From NCBI GenBank assembly GCA_964427875.1, contig CAYRVX010000016.1:1-64000 (forward strand): DNA of 64,000 nucleotides, read 5' to 3'. Position 1 is the first letter of the stretch. Each line of letters starts with the position of its first letter. Source of the DNA: CAYRVX01 sp964427875. GTDB taxonomy: Bacteria; Planctomycetota; Phycisphaerae; SM23-33. A program made the translations under genes and the position numbers. Of this stretch, positions 42,629-52,625 are shown one piece after another. The notes below the pieces were generated by a model. That model worked only from the letters and a program-made list of their open reading frames with translations. It searched no databases and was not told where the DNA came from.

Positions 42629-44650
42629 ATGCAGTGGCAGGATGCGGCGGCTGTGGGGTTTATCGTGACGCTGGCGTTGTGTCGCCTTGCGGCGGGTCAG
42701 GCGTATTGCCCACCCGACCGAGGCCAGGGCGGCGATGAGATGATCCAGGCGTACCTGGCGCAGGAAACGGCGGAGATCCACGAGGCCTTCCTGCGGGACG
42801 TCAAGGCGCTGGAAGACTGGCAGAAGCTCTCCGCGAAGTACAGGCAGGAGTACTTCCACATGTTGGGCCTCTGGCCCATGCCGCCCAAGACGCCGCTGAA
42901 GGCCGCGGTCACCGGCACGCTTCCGGGCGAGGGCTACGTCGTGGACATGCTCCATTATCAAAGCCGGCCGAGATTGTATGTCACCGGCAATCTCTACCGG
43001 CCGGCGAAGGTGCGGAAGGGCGAGCGTCTGCCCGCGGTGTTCTACGTCTGCGGGCACTCCTACTGCGGGCGCAACGGAAACAAGACGGCCTACCAGTCCC
43101 ACGGCATCTGGTTCGCGCGGCACGGGTACGTCTGCCTGGTCGTCGACTCGCTCCAGCTCGGCGAGATCGCGGCCATCCATCACGGGACCTATCGCGAAGG
43201 CCGCTGGTGGTGGCACTCGAGGGGATACACGCCGGCGGGCGTGGAGTGCATCAACGGCATTCGCGGCATCGACTATCTGATCAGCCGACCGGACGTCGAC
43301 GGCGAGCGAATCGCCGTGACGGGCATCTCCGGCGGCGGGGCGGCCAGCTTCTGGATCGCCGCGGCGGACGAGCGGGTCAAGGTGGCCGTGCCCGTCAGCG
43401 GGATGGCCGACCTGCCCTCCTACGTGCCCAACCGCGTGATCAACGGCCACTGCGACTGCATGTTCCTCTACAACACGTTCCAGTGGCCGTGGACGCGCAT
43501 CGCCGCGCTCGTCGCGCCGCGGGCGCTGCTGTTCACCAACAGCGACCGCGACCGCATCTTCCCCATGGACGCCAATCGGCGGGTGATCAGCCGCCTCGAA
43601 GACGTCTACAAGCTGCACGCCGCCGGCGACTTCGTGGACGCCTTCGTCAGCGCCGGCGGCCACGCCTACCGCAAGGACATCCGCCGGGCGGCCTATCGGT
43701 TCATCAACACGCACCTCAAGAACGACGCCCGCGTGGTGACCGACAGCGAGGTGGACCTCATCACGGGCCCGCGCAAGCAGAGGAAGCACCCGATCGACCC
43801 GGCCAGGCTCCGCGTCTTCCCGAAGGACTCCGACATCCCCAAGGACGAGCTGAACACGACGATCGACCGGCACTTCGTGCCGCAGGCACAGGTGGCCCCG
43901 CCGCGGAAGGGCCGCTTCAAGGCTTGGAAGACCAGGCTCCTGGCCGAGCTTCGGCGCGTCACGTTCGGCTGCTTCCCCGAGCGGATTCCCCCGGCGAAGC
44001 CCGTCAAGGAAGGCGCGGCCGGCGAGTGGCTCATCGCGACGGAGCCGGGCATCCGGATTCCCCTCCGCCGCGCCGCCGGGGTCAAGGCGAAGGAGGCCGC
44101 CAAGCGCGTGCTCCTGGTCGTTCGCGGCAGCGGCTCGAAGGACGAAGTTCCCCGCTGGGTTCGCGCGATCGCCGAGGCCGGCGAGACGGTGTACCTCTGT
44201 GCCCCGCGCGGCGTCGGACCCACGCGCTGGACGCGCAAGAACCCGCCAAATTACGTCGAGCGATCCCACGTCCTGCTCGGCAGGACGGCCGATACCGGGC
44301 GCGTGTGGGACGTCGCCGCGGCCGCCCGACATCTGCATGCCAAGCATGGGGGCAAGGCGGCGGTCCACGTGCTCGGCGAGGGCGCCGCCGGCGTCCTGGC
44401 GGCCTACGCGGCCCTGTGGGAACCGGACGTCGCCGGTGCGATCCTGAAGGACCCGCCGATGGACCACATGCTCGACGAGGCGCCCCAGTTCCTGAACGTC
44501 CTGCGTGTGTGCAACGTCCCCGACGTGCTGGGCATGCTCGCCCCGCGCCCGCTGACCGTCCACGGCGGCGATGGGGAGGCGATGAAGAAGGTGGCCGCGA
44601 TCTACGCCTCCGCCGGCGAGCCGGCGACGTTCGTCCAGAAATCCAAGTGA
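42629..44650 (+). CDS. Secreted double alpha/beta-hydrolase (acetyl xylan esterase-like)
   Basis: 673 residues with signal peptide (AVGFIVTLALCRLAAGQA); GGAGAAGG precedes ATG 42629. The first hydrolase domain has LPAVFYVCGHSYCGRNG, nucleophile elbow VTGISGGGAASFW (Ser about 233), IAALVAPRALLFTNSDRDRIFP and a His in VSAGGHAYRKD: a complete triad of the acetyl xylan esterase/dienelactone hydrolase group. The second half (about 440-670) repeats the fold (RVLLVVRGSGSKDE, VLAPRPL-like LGMLAPRPLTVHGG) but has HVLGEGAAGVLAAY where the nucleophile should be, so it looks inactive. Probably removes esters from polysaccharide outside the cytoplasm. Confidence 0.75.
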   Translation: MQWQDAAAVGFIVTLALCRLAAGQAYCPPDRGQGGDEMIQAYLAQETAEIHEAFLRDVKALEDWQKLSAKYRQEYFHMLGLWPMPPKTPLKAAVTGTLPGEGYVVDMLHYQSRPRLYVTGNLYRPAKVRKGERLPAVFYVCGHSYCGRNGNKTAYQSHGIWFARHGYVCLVVDSLQLGEIAAIHHGTYREGRWWWHSRGYTPAGVECINGIRGIDYLISRPDVDGERIAVTGISGGGAASFWIAAADERVKVAVPVSGMADLPSYVPNRVINGHCDCMFLYNTFQWPWTRIAALVAPRALLFTNSDRDRIFPMDANRRVISRLEDVYKLHAAGDFVDAFVSAGGHAYRKDIRRAAYRFINTHLKNDARVVTDSEVDLITGPRKQRKHPIDPARLRVFPKDSDIPKDELNTTIDRHFVPQAQVAPPRKGRFKAWKTRLLAELRRVTFGCFPERIPPAKPVKEGAAGEWLIATEPGIRIPLRRAAGVKAKEAAKRVLLVVRGSGSKDEVPRWVRAIAEAGETVYLCAPRGVGPTRWTRKNPPNYVERSHVLLGRTADTGRVWDVAAAARHLHAKHGGKAAVHVLGEGAAGVLAAYAALWEPDVAGAILKDPPMDHMLDEAPQFLNVLRVCNVPDVLGMLAPRPLTVHGGDGEAMKKVAAIYASAGEPATFVQKSK

Positions 44651-44652
44651 CG

Positions 44653-44676
44653 AACAACACCGCGGCGACACGCCGC
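44653..44676. repeat. Dispersed repeat B, copy 1 (GCGGCG-ACA-CGCCGC)
   Basis: AACAACACCGCGGCGACACG followed by CCGC, just after the double-hydrolase stop. The core is a 6-bp stem with ACA loop. The same core, in longer form, recurs at 48266-48301 and, inverted, at 48353-48390. Confidence 0.7.
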
Positions 44677-44775
44677 ACGCAGGCCCTCACCTCGCCTTGC
44701 ACGGGGCGCACCGCGGGGATATCATCCAATCAGGACAACCGGCGAAAACGGGCTCCTTCGCGCAGCGAGGCGATC

Positions 44776-45864
<1,089 letters not shown>

Positions 45865-45873
45865 CGGCACCGC

Positions 45874-46890
45874 TCAATCGCGCTGCGTCCCTTCGCTCCT
45901 CAGCGGGCCGATGTACTTCCGCGCGATCACGACGTTGTCGACGTAGACCTTGATCGGTCTGGCGCGGCCGTATTCCTTCGGCAGGCCGTGGTAGTAGGTC
46001 TCCAGCGAGAAGAACGTGATTCGCAACTGGGGCACCCGGCGAAAGCGAACGCCTTCCTTGCGGATCGATAACTGGCCGTCGATCCATAGCTCCTCGACGC
46101 CGTCGGCGACGGCGGGGTCGGCCTTGGCGGGGTCAACCGAGTTCAGCTTCATGTGGCGCTCGATGCAGTACCACTTCCCCACGTCGATCGGCGCCGGCTT
46201 CTGCACGGGGTAGCTCTCGCCCCATTGGCTCTTCTTGTCCAGGTGGTAGCTGTAGAACCCCATTTCGAGCTGTTTGCCTCCCCGCTTGCCGCGGGGCTGG
46301 ACGCCGGAGAAGAAATACCCCCGCGAGGACACGTCACGGATGGCGGCCATCCCGACCCAGGCGGCGTTCCTTCGGGTGACGTCGCGGCCGCCGAGGTTGG
46401 CGCCGTGGTTGCGGACGGCGCGGTAGTCCTCGTCGAACTTCATGTAATACCTTATGTACAGCTCGTCGTAGCCGTTTCCCAGGCCCTCCCGGGCGTGGTT
46501 GTAGTTGCCGAGCTTCCGCCACACGCCGCCGGTCTGCGAGCCGGTCCCCTCGGTCCAGCAGGCGATCTCGAGCACGTTCCGGCCGGGCCCCGGCGTGCGG
46601 GCGACGGTGACCTTCCCCGGCACCACGGACGTCCGACTGGTCTTTCGCTGTCGGATCCCCCACGTGCCTTGAGGCGGCTTCTCGCCGCCGGGCCACGACT
46701 CGAAGTCGTCGGCGAAGACGACGCCGGCGTCCTTGGCGATGCCGCGGTCTGCGGCGTACTTGGCGGCGATCCCCGCGGCCCGGGAAGCGCCCGCGGGCCC
46801 CGGCTGCCCGGCGGCCGCACTCGCGGCGAGGAGGCACGCGCCGAGCAACGGGAGCGTCCGATCCAACGAGTCCATCACCAGCCTTGCCAT
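45874..46890 (-). CDS. Secreted ConA-like protein, possible polysaccharide-active
   Basis: 338 residues: signal peptide (LPLLGACLLAASAAAGQP), a linker, and a beta-sandwich-like domain (FADDFESWPGGEKP; DELYIRYYMKFDEDYR; MGFYSYHLDKKSQWGE; GKWYCIERHMKLNS; ELWIDGQLSIRKEG; KVYVDNVVIARKYIG). The segments YIRYYMKF, GKWYCIE..MKLN and the closing VDNVVI are typical of jelly-roll domains of polysaccharide lyases and Cip1-like proteins. No catalytic residues can be named. AAAGGAG lies 9 nt before ATG 46890. It is in tandem with the PQQ-type propeller gene. Confidence 0.65.
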   Translation of the reverse strand: MARLVMDSLDRTLPLLGACLLAASAAAGQPGPAGASRAAGIAAKYAADRGIAKDAGVVFADDFESWPGGEKPPQGTWGIRQRKTSRTSVVPGKVTVARTPGPGRNVLEIACWTEGTGSQTGGVWRKLGNYNHAREGLGNGYDELYIRYYMKFDEDYRAVRNHGANLGGRDVTRRNAAWVGMAAIRDVSSRGYFFSGVQPRGKRGGKQLEMGFYSYHLDKKSQWGESYPVQKPAPIDVGKWYCIERHMKLNSVDPAKADPAVADGVEELWIDGQLSIRKEGVRFRRVPQLRITFFSLETYYHGLPKEYGRARPIKVYVDNVVIARKYIGPLRSEGTQRD

Positions 46891-46935
46891 GGTTTCTGCT
46901 CCTTTCTCTGCCTGTCGTCAGCGTCCTGCCGGGCG

Positions 46936-48228
46936 TCAGGGCGCTCCTCTGGGGGGCCGGACATCGAGGGACAAGACCGTGCCCCTGTGGTTCCGGCAGT
47001 AGATCCGGCCGCGACAGAGGACCGGCGGCGACCAGCAGGTCCCATCGAGTACCTTCGCGCGGGCGAGCTCGACGTAGCGGTCGGGGTCGGCCTCGGCGAT
47101 CACCAGCTCGCCCTTCTCGCACTGCACGATGAGGCGGCCGCCGGCGAGTGTGACGCCTCCCTTGCCCGTGCCGCCCTGGTCCCACTTTACCTTGCCCGTG
47201 CGGAAGTCCACGCATCGCAGCGAGGAGTTCTTCGAGACGTGGTCGGTGCTGTGGATGCCGTACAGATACCCGCTGCACAGGACCGGGGCGTTGAAGTAGT
47301 TGTTCATGCGGTCGTTCTCCCAGATGACCTTCGCCGCGTTGCCGTCGACCTCGAGCAGCGTGCACCACCGCTTCTTCTCCGAGGCCGAGATGAAGACCTT
47401 GGTGCCGCTCACCAGAGGCGTGGTTGCGCTGCTCTGCGGGCCGGCCTTCCACGGATGACTCCAGAGCTGCTTTCCGGTAAGGGCGTCGAGCCCGAACGCC
47501 GCGCCGGGCGCCAGGATCGTCACAGCCATCCTGCCGCCTGCCTGATAGGCTACCGGCGAGGAATAGCCCGCATGGCCGCGCCCGGCCTTCCAGACGACCG
47601 CGCCGGTCTTCTTGTTCAGTGCGGCCATCGATGGCCCGGGGTGGCCGATGTGCAGGATCAGCAGCTCGCCAACGACCACCGGCGTGGACGAGTAGCCGTA
47701 GTAGGGCGCCTTGGGCTTCAGGGCCGTCACAATGTTCCTGCCCCAGATCACCTTGCCGGAGGAGGCATCCAGGCAGAACAGGTGCCCGAACTTGCTCAGC
47801 GTGTAGACTCGGCCGTCATCGACCGTCGGCGTGACGAACGGACCGTAGTACGATCCCTTCGTGCAGCGGTAGGAGTGGTCCCAGATCACCTCGCCCGTGT
47901 GGGCATTGAGGCACCAGACGTGGTCGAAGCCGGGCTCCTTCCCCATGCCGGGCGACTTGACCCCTTGCTCTCTGAGGAACCCCATCGTGTAGAGCTTCTC
48001 GCCGACGACAGCAAACCCGGAGAACCCCTCGCCGACCTTCGCCTTCCAAAGCACCTTCGGGCCGGAGGCCGGCCACTTGGCGAGCCAGTCCGTCTCGGCT
48101 GAAGCCCCGTCGCGCCTGGGCCCGCGCCATTGCGGCCAATCCCCCGGCGGAGTCTCGGCCCAACAGAAGCGGCCTGGTGCGGTGCAGGCCGTCAGGACCG
48201 CAATGCTCGCGACCACTGTCTTCCTCAT
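46936..48228 (-). CDS. Exported PQQ-type beta-propeller protein
   Basis: 430 residues with signal peptide (VVASIAVLTACTAP) and repeated propeller blades: GDWPQWRGPRRDGAS at the start (the WPQWRGP opening common in planctomycete PQQ-like proteins), VWCLNAHTGEVIWDHSY, LFCLDASSGKVIWGRN, MAALNKKTGAVVWKAG, AFGLDALTGKQLWSHP and LRCVDFRTGKVKWDQG. These A-x-x-G-x-x-x-W blades are of the PQQ_2 type. A catalytic quinoprotein would need metal and quinone ligands that are not evident, so a structural or binding role is as likely. AAGGAGAACG precedes ATG 48228. Confidence 0.85.
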   Translation of the reverse strand: MRKTVVASIAVLTACTAPGRFCWAETPPGDWPQWRGPRRDGASAETDWLAKWPASGPKVLWKAKVGEGFSGFAVVGEKLYTMGFLREQGVKSPGMGKEPGFDHVWCLNAHTGEVIWDHSYRCTKGSYYGPFVTPTVDDGRVYTLSKFGHLFCLDASSGKVIWGRNIVTALKPKAPYYGYSSTPVVVGELLILHIGHPGPSMAALNKKTGAVVWKAGRGHAGYSSPVAYQAGGRMAVTILAPGAAFGLDALTGKQLWSHPWKAGPQSSATTPLVSGTKVFISASEKKRWCTLLEVDGNAAKVIWENDRMNNYFNAPVLCSGYLYGIHSTDHVSKNSSLRCVDFRTGKVKWDQGGTGKGGVTLAGGRLIVQCEKGELVIAEADPDRYVELARAKVLDGTCWSPPVLCRGRIYCRNHRGTVLSLDVRPPRGAP

Positions 48229-48265
48229 CGCCGTTCTCCTTGCCCGCTGCGCATCTGGCGCGGTC

Positions 48266-48301
48266 TGAAACTGCACCGCGGCGACACGCCGCGGCTCCGC
48301 C
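48266..48301 (+). repeat. Dispersed repeat B, copy 2
   Basis: TGAAACTGCA, then CCGCGGCG-ACA-CGCCGCGG (8-bp stem), then CTCCGCCA. It lies in the spacer upstream of the PQQ gene and about 50 nt from an inverted copy at 48353-48390. Confidence 0.8.
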
Positions 48302-48341
48302 ATTGGCGAGCGAGACCGCCTGGTGTCGACCCGCCGCGCCG

Positions 48342-49913
48342 TCATGGCATTCGGGCGGAGCGGCGGCGTGTCGCCGCCGTGCCGTTTCGGCCGTCAACCG
48401 CGTGCGCCTTCTCGCCCGCGCAAATCGCGCGCAGCGACTCCGACACGTCCGCCGTCGCGGGGAAGAGCTTGGCATACACCTCTTCATACAGGCGATTGCA
48501 GAGGCAGGCGCGCGCGCGGTCGGGCAGGAGGCTCTTTCGCAGGCGGCACAGCTTCGCCCCGCCGCGGCGGGCGTCCCTGAACATGCCCACGCCCACGCCC
48601 GCCAGGATGGCCGCACCGAGCGCCGTCGGCTCGCCCTCGGCGAGAAGATCCACCCGGGCGCCGGTCACGTCGGCGAGCATTTGCGGCCAGTGGCGGCTGC
48701 GCGCCCCCCCGCCGCCGGCGCGAATCCGCCGCCGGACGCGCCGAGGGAACATCGCCCGCAACTCACACACCAGACGCCGCAGCTCGAACGACACCCCCTC
48801 CAGCAGGCTGCGGTAGAAGTGGCCGGCCGTGTGATGGTTGGACCAGCCCAGCGTTACGCCGCGGACGTCGGGCAGCGTCCGGGGGAACCGCACGCCCCAC
48901 CAGTTGGGCAGCGTGACGAGCCCCTCGCAGCCGAGCGGGATGCGGGCGATCGTCCGGTCCCACCCGGCCTCGGTGCCGCCGAACCGCTCGATGAACCACC
49001 GCAGCAGGTACGTGCCGGCCTGGAGGACGCTCTCGAGGAGGTAGCCGCCCGAGGCGGCGATCAGCGTGCGGAACAGCGGCGAGATCGGCGCCTCGGGGCA
49101 GGAGAGCCCCAGGACGATGCTCGTGCCGAGCGACAGGCTGAGCTCGTAGCTGCCCGCGGCGTTCATGCCGACGTTGAAGACCTGTCCGTCGCCCCCGGCG
49201 GCCACCACCGGCAGGCCCTCGGGCAGGTTCGTCTGTCTCGCCGCCGATCGCGACAGGCCGCCGATGACCTCCCCCGGCTCGACGATCTCGGGAAGCTGTC
49301 TGCGCTTGAGGCCCACGAAGGCCAGGTGGTCGTCGATCCAGTCACGGCTCTTCAGGCCGATCAGCCCGCACGTGTCGGTGCCGGCGACGCACGTGGCCCA
49401 GCGGCCGGTGAGCCTGCCGGCCAGGTAGCCGCCCACGTCCATCCACCGGCTGGCCGAGGCGAGCCGCCGCGGCTCGTGGCGGCGAAGCCACAGCAGCCTC
49501 GCCAGCGCCGAGGTGACGTCCAGCGGCTTGCCGGTGCGGCGGTGGTAGCTCTCCGGTGCGATCTCGCGGGCGAGATGCCGGACCTCGGCGTCCGAGCGGA
49601 CGTCGAGCCAGAGGATTCCCGGCCGCAGCGGCCGGCCCGAGGAGTCCAGAAGCGTGAACGTCTCGCGCTGGTAGGCCACGCCGACGGCGGCGATCCTCGC
49701 GGGCCGGACGCGCCGCAGCGCCTGCCGGATGGCCGTCCGCGTGGAGGCCCACCAGCTCCGCGGGTCCTGCTCGGCCCAGCCCGGCCGGGGCGTTCGCACG
49801 GCGTTCGGCGCCGAGGCCCTCGCCAGGCGCCGCCCCGAGGCGGACCACACGCAGACGGTGGTCGACTGCGTGCCGCTGTCGATCCCCATGAGGCAGTTCG
49901 CCTGTCCCGCCAT
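48342..49913 (-). CDS. FGGY-family carbohydrate kinase
   Basis: 523-residue sugar kinase of the xylulokinase/glycerol kinase fold, cytoplasmic. ATP/sugar site motifs: MGIDSGTQSTTVCVWSASG (phosphate 1), GWAEQDPRSWW, VAYQRETFTLLD, LPVVAAGGDGQVFNVG (catalytic Asp region), GTSIVLGLS and RAGGGGARSRHWPQMLADV (adenosine site). The sugar is unknown; pentulose or a deoxyketose fits the nearby fucosidase. The last 15 or so residues (NGTAATRRRSARMP) are encoded by dispersed repeat B, so the native end was probably replaced by the repeat. The cloverleaf repeat A lies just upstream of its start. Confidence 0.88.
   Translation of the reverse strand: MAGQANCLMGIDSGTQSTTVCVWSASGRRLARASAPNAVRTPRPGWAEQDPRSWWASTRTAIRQALRRVRPARIAAVGVAYQRETFTLLDSSGRPLRPGILWLDVRSDAEVRHLAREIAPESYHRRTGKPLDVTSALARLLWLRRHEPRRLASASRWMDVGGYLAGRLTGRWATCVAGTDTCGLIGLKSRDWIDDHLAFVGLKRRQLPEIVEPGEVIGGLSRSAARQTNLPEGLPVVAAGGDGQVFNVGMNAAGSYELSLSLGTSIVLGLSCPEAPISPLFRTLIAASGGYLLESVLQAGTYLLRWFIERFGGTEAGWDRTIARIPLGCEGLVTLPNWWGVRFPRTLPDVRGVTLGWSNHHTAGHFYRSLLEGVSFELRRLVCELRAMFPRRVRRRIRAGGGGARSRHWPQMLADVTGARVDLLAEGEPTALGAAILAGVGVGMFRDARRGGAKLCRLRKSLLPDRARACLCNRLYEEVYAKLFPATADVSESLRAICAGEKAHAVDGRNGTAATRRRSARMP
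48353..48390 (-). repeat. Dispersed repeat B, copy 3 (inverted), inside kinase 3' end
   Basis: On the minus strand: CCGAAACGGCA, then CGGCGGCG-ACA-CGCCGCCG, then CTCCGCCC. Compared with copy 2, flanks (GAAACNGCA, CTCCGCC) and loop are kept, while the stem differs by paired changes. It encodes the C-terminus of the FGGY kinase. Confidence 0.8.
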
Positions 49914-49934
49914 GAATGCTCCTCAGGCGCCACG

Positions 49935-49994
49935 GCGTTTAGCGGGCGACGGCGCGTCGCCCGGAGGGCGGGCCTCCGGCCCGCCGCTAAACGC
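49935..49994. repeat. Dispersed repeat A, copy 2: three-way-junction structure
   Basis: 60 nt that fold completely. Outer stem GCGTTTAGC (49935-49943) with GCTAAACGC (49986-49994); hairpin 1 GGGCGAC (49944-49950) with GTCGCCC (49956-49962); hairpin 2 GGCGGGCC (49967-49974) with GGCCCGCC (49978-49985). All pairs are perfect. It starts with the same 13-mer as 24186. It lies between GH95 (3' side) and the FGGY kinase. Confidence 0.85.
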
Positions 49995-50026
49995 AAGAAC
50001 TCGATCGCGCACGCTCGTGGAGCACG

Positions 50027-52432
50027 TTATTCCAACGTCAATTCGTACGTTCGTCCCGCCCGGGCGTCGAGGGTGACGGCGCCGTCGGGGCCGGTCTTGA
50101 CCGGCACCTGCTTGCCGGCCGAGACGACCCCTGCGACCTTCTGCCCGGCGGGCGGGCGGACGCGCAGCGTGCGGTCGATGGTGGCCTTCATCGTCGCCGA
50201 GATCGCTCGCCCGTCCTTCCAGGCGATGTCCACCTCCGCCCCGCCTCGTGCCCTCAGGCCGCGAACGTGGCCGGTCGGCCAGGCCTTCTTCGGCCAGGCG
50301 GGCAGCAGGGCGACTTGGCCGGCGTGGCTCTGGAGGAGCATCTCGGCGATCCCGGCGGTGCCGCCGAAGTTGCCGTCGATCTGGAATGGCGGGTGCGTGT
50401 CGAAGAGGTTCTCCAGCGTGCTGCGGGCCAGCAGCTCGGTGAGCATCTTGTGGGCGTGCGGGCCGTCCATCAGGCGGGCCCAGAAGTTGACCTTCCACGC
50501 CTTGGACCAGCCCGTGCCGCCGTCGCCGCGAAACTCCAGCGATCTTCTAGCCGCCGCCGCGAGCTTGGGCGTGGTGATCGGCGAGATCTGCCGGCTCGGA
50601 TGCAGCGCGAAGAGGTGCGAGGTGTGGCGGTGATGGTCGTCGGGGCGGTCCCAGTCCTCGCCCCACTCCATCAACTGTCCGTGCCGCCCGATGCTCGGCG
50701 GGAGGATCCGCCCGCGGGCGTCGGTGAGCTTCTTCCGGAAGTCCTCGTCGGCGCCGAGTGCCTCGGACGCCTCGATCGTGTTCGTGTACAGGTCCCAGAT
50801 GATCTGGCGGTCCATCGCCGCCCCGACGCACACGCTGCCTCGCTTGCCGTCGGGCATGCGGAAGCGGTTCTCCGGCGAGGTGGAGGGGGCCGTCACCAGG
50901 TGCCCGCCGCCGTCCTCGATCATGTACGCCAGGTAGAACGTGCACGCCTCCTTCATGATCGGGTAGACGCTGCGGAGGTACTCCTCGTCGCCGCTGAAGG
51001 CGTAGTGCTCCCAGAGGTGCTGGCACATCCACGCCCCGCCGCAGGGGAAGAAGCCCCAGCTCGCCCGCCAGCCGGGCGAGGTCCAGCCCCAGACGTTCGT
51101 GATCATGTGGAACGCCCAGCCGGGGGCGTTGTAGTAGGCCTTGGCGGTCTTCCGGGCGGGCTCGACGAGCGACCTGGTCAGCTCGATCATCGGCTCGTGG
51201 CATTCGGCGAGGTTGCACACCTCCGCCGGCCAATAGTTCATCTGCACGTTGATGTTGGCGTGGTAGTCGCAGTGCCACGGCATGCGCAGCCCGTCGCCCC
51301 AGATGCCCTGGAGGTTGGCCGGCAGGCAGCCCGGGCGGCTCGAGCAGATCAGCAGGTACCGCCCGAACTGGAAGTAAAGGGCGGCCAGTTGCGGGTCGGT
51401 GCCGCCGGACTTCAATGCCGCCAGGCGCAGGTCCGTGGGCTTCCGGGCGGCGGCCGTGGTGCCCAGGTCGATCGAGACCCGCCGGAACAGCCTGCGGTGC
51501 TCGGCGACGTGCGCCTTGCGGAGCGCGTCGAGTGTCTTCTTCGACGCGTCGGCGATGTACTTCCTGCACAGGGCCGCGGGGTCCTTGCCGCGGTAGTTCT
51601 TCGCGCGGTCCATGACGTGGTCGGTCGCGGCGGCCAGGAGCAGGACGGCCTCGTCGGCCCCGGCCACGTTGAGCGTGTCGTCCGAGCCGCCGATCTTGCC
51701 GCCCTTGACGAGGGCCTTGAGGTGGGCCTCGAACTTCATGCCCTCCCCGCCGTCGGACCGCCCCTTCATGACGATCCGGTCTGGGGCCGCGAAGCCGGCC
51801 TTCGCGTCGGCCTTGCGGCTCAGCCGGGCGGCGAACGAGACCTTCCCCGGCTGGTCGCAGGCGATCCGCACGACGATCACCTGGTCGACCGGCGAGCTGA
51901 AGACCTCCCGCGTAAACGTCGCGCCGCCGAGCTGGAAGCGGGTCGTCGCGAGGGCCGTGTCGAGGTCCAGCATGCGGACGTACCCCGACGGGTCGCCGGA
52001 GGGCAGGTCGAACTTCAGCGTCAGGTCGCCGAGCGTCTGATACGAGCCGCTGTAGGCGCCGTTGAAGCCGCCGCCCTGGTTGGTCATGTACTGGTCGGTG
52101 AGCTTCTCCGCCTCGATGTACTTGCGGTCGAAGAGGAGCTTGCGGATCTCCGGCAGGTGCTTCCACGCGTCCGGGCGGTCGGCGTCGGGCGCGGGCCTGC
52201 CCGACCAGACGCTGTCCTCGTTGAGCTGGAGGCGCTCGGCCTCGACGCCGCCGAAGACCATGCAGCCGAGCCGCCCGTTGCCGATCGGCAGGGCCTCGAC
52301 CCACTTGCGGGCCGGCAGAGCGTACCACAGCACCCAGTCGCCTTCCGGCAGAGCGGGCAGGGCGGCGGTGGCGGGGCGTGCGCCGAACCACAGGACGGCG
52401 GCCCCCGCGACGATCCACAGCATGCATTTCAT
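50027..52432 (-). CDS. GH95 alpha-L-fucosidase (or alpha-L-galactosidase)
   Basis: 801-residue secreted inverting glycosidase, normal GH95 length. Signal peptide MKCMLWIVAGAAVLWFG; N-domain WYALPARKWVEALPIGNGRLG, LQLNEDSVWSG. Catalytic (alpha/alpha)6 domain: NLQGIWGDGLRMPWHCDYHANINVQ in pieces, with the paired Asn of HANINVQMNYW, the acid in PSTSPEN, and FQIDGNFGGTAGIAEML with the Asp matching AfcA Asp766. Those residues match the AfcA fucosidase active site. AGGAG precedes ATG 52432; a longer upstream frame is noise. It releases alpha-1,2-fucose or related sugars. It is divergent from the sulfatase, fitting removal of fucose and sulfate from one polymer. Confidence 0.92.
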   Translation of the reverse strand: MKCMLWIVAGAAVLWFGARPATAALPALPEGDWVLWYALPARKWVEALPIGNGRLGCMVFGGVEAERLQLNEDSVWSGRPAPDADRPDAWKHLPEIRKLLFDRKYIEAEKLTDQYMTNQGGGFNGAYSGSYQTLGDLTLKFDLPSGDPSGYVRMLDLDTALATTRFQLGGATFTREVFSSPVDQVIVVRIACDQPGKVSFAARLSRKADAKAGFAAPDRIVMKGRSDGGEGMKFEAHLKALVKGGKIGGSDDTLNVAGADEAVLLLAAATDHVMDRAKNYRGKDPAALCRKYIADASKKTLDALRKAHVAEHRRLFRRVSIDLGTTAAARKPTDLRLAALKSGGTDPQLAALYFQFGRYLLICSSRPGCLPANLQGIWGDGLRMPWHCDYHANINVQMNYWPAEVCNLAECHEPMIELTRSLVEPARKTAKAYYNAPGWAFHMITNVWGWTSPGWRASWGFFPCGGAWMCQHLWEHYAFSGDEEYLRSVYPIMKEACTFYLAYMIEDGGGHLVTAPSTSPENRFRMPDGKRGSVCVGAAMDRQIIWDLYTNTIEASEALGADEDFRKKLTDARGRILPPSIGRHGQLMEWGEDWDRPDDHHRHTSHLFALHPSRQISPITTPKLAAAARRSLEFRGDGGTGWSKAWKVNFWARLMDGPHAHKMLTELLARSTLENLFDTHPPFQIDGNFGGTAGIAEMLLQSHAGQVALLPAWPKKAWPTGHVRGLRARGGAEVDIAWKDGRAISATMKATIDRTLRVRPPAGQKVAGVVSAGKQVPVKTGPDGAVTLDARAGRTYELTLE

Positions 52433-52516
52433 GGGCCCATCTCCTGGATGTTGAGCTGAAGCTGGGAGTATAGGCGCCCGCGGGGGACCGACAAAGAGGT
52501 TTCGTGGGGGGCCGGA

Positions 52517-52538
52517 CCCAGCCGTTGCTACGGCTGGG
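52517..52538. repeat. Dispersed repeat C, copy 1: 9-bp hairpin
   Basis: CCCAGCCGT-TGCT-ACGGCTGGG, followed by CTTCG. A second copy with a different but fully paired stem is at 60881-60902, also followed by CTTCG. It lies in the divergent spacer between GH95 and the sulfatase. Confidence 0.8.
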
Positions 52539-52625
52539 CTTCGAGGAGCAACGGCGCCCAAGGGGATGCAAGCGTCGGGTGAGTTCGGATAGAATAACGC
52601 GGGCACGCGTAACAGGGAGACGACG

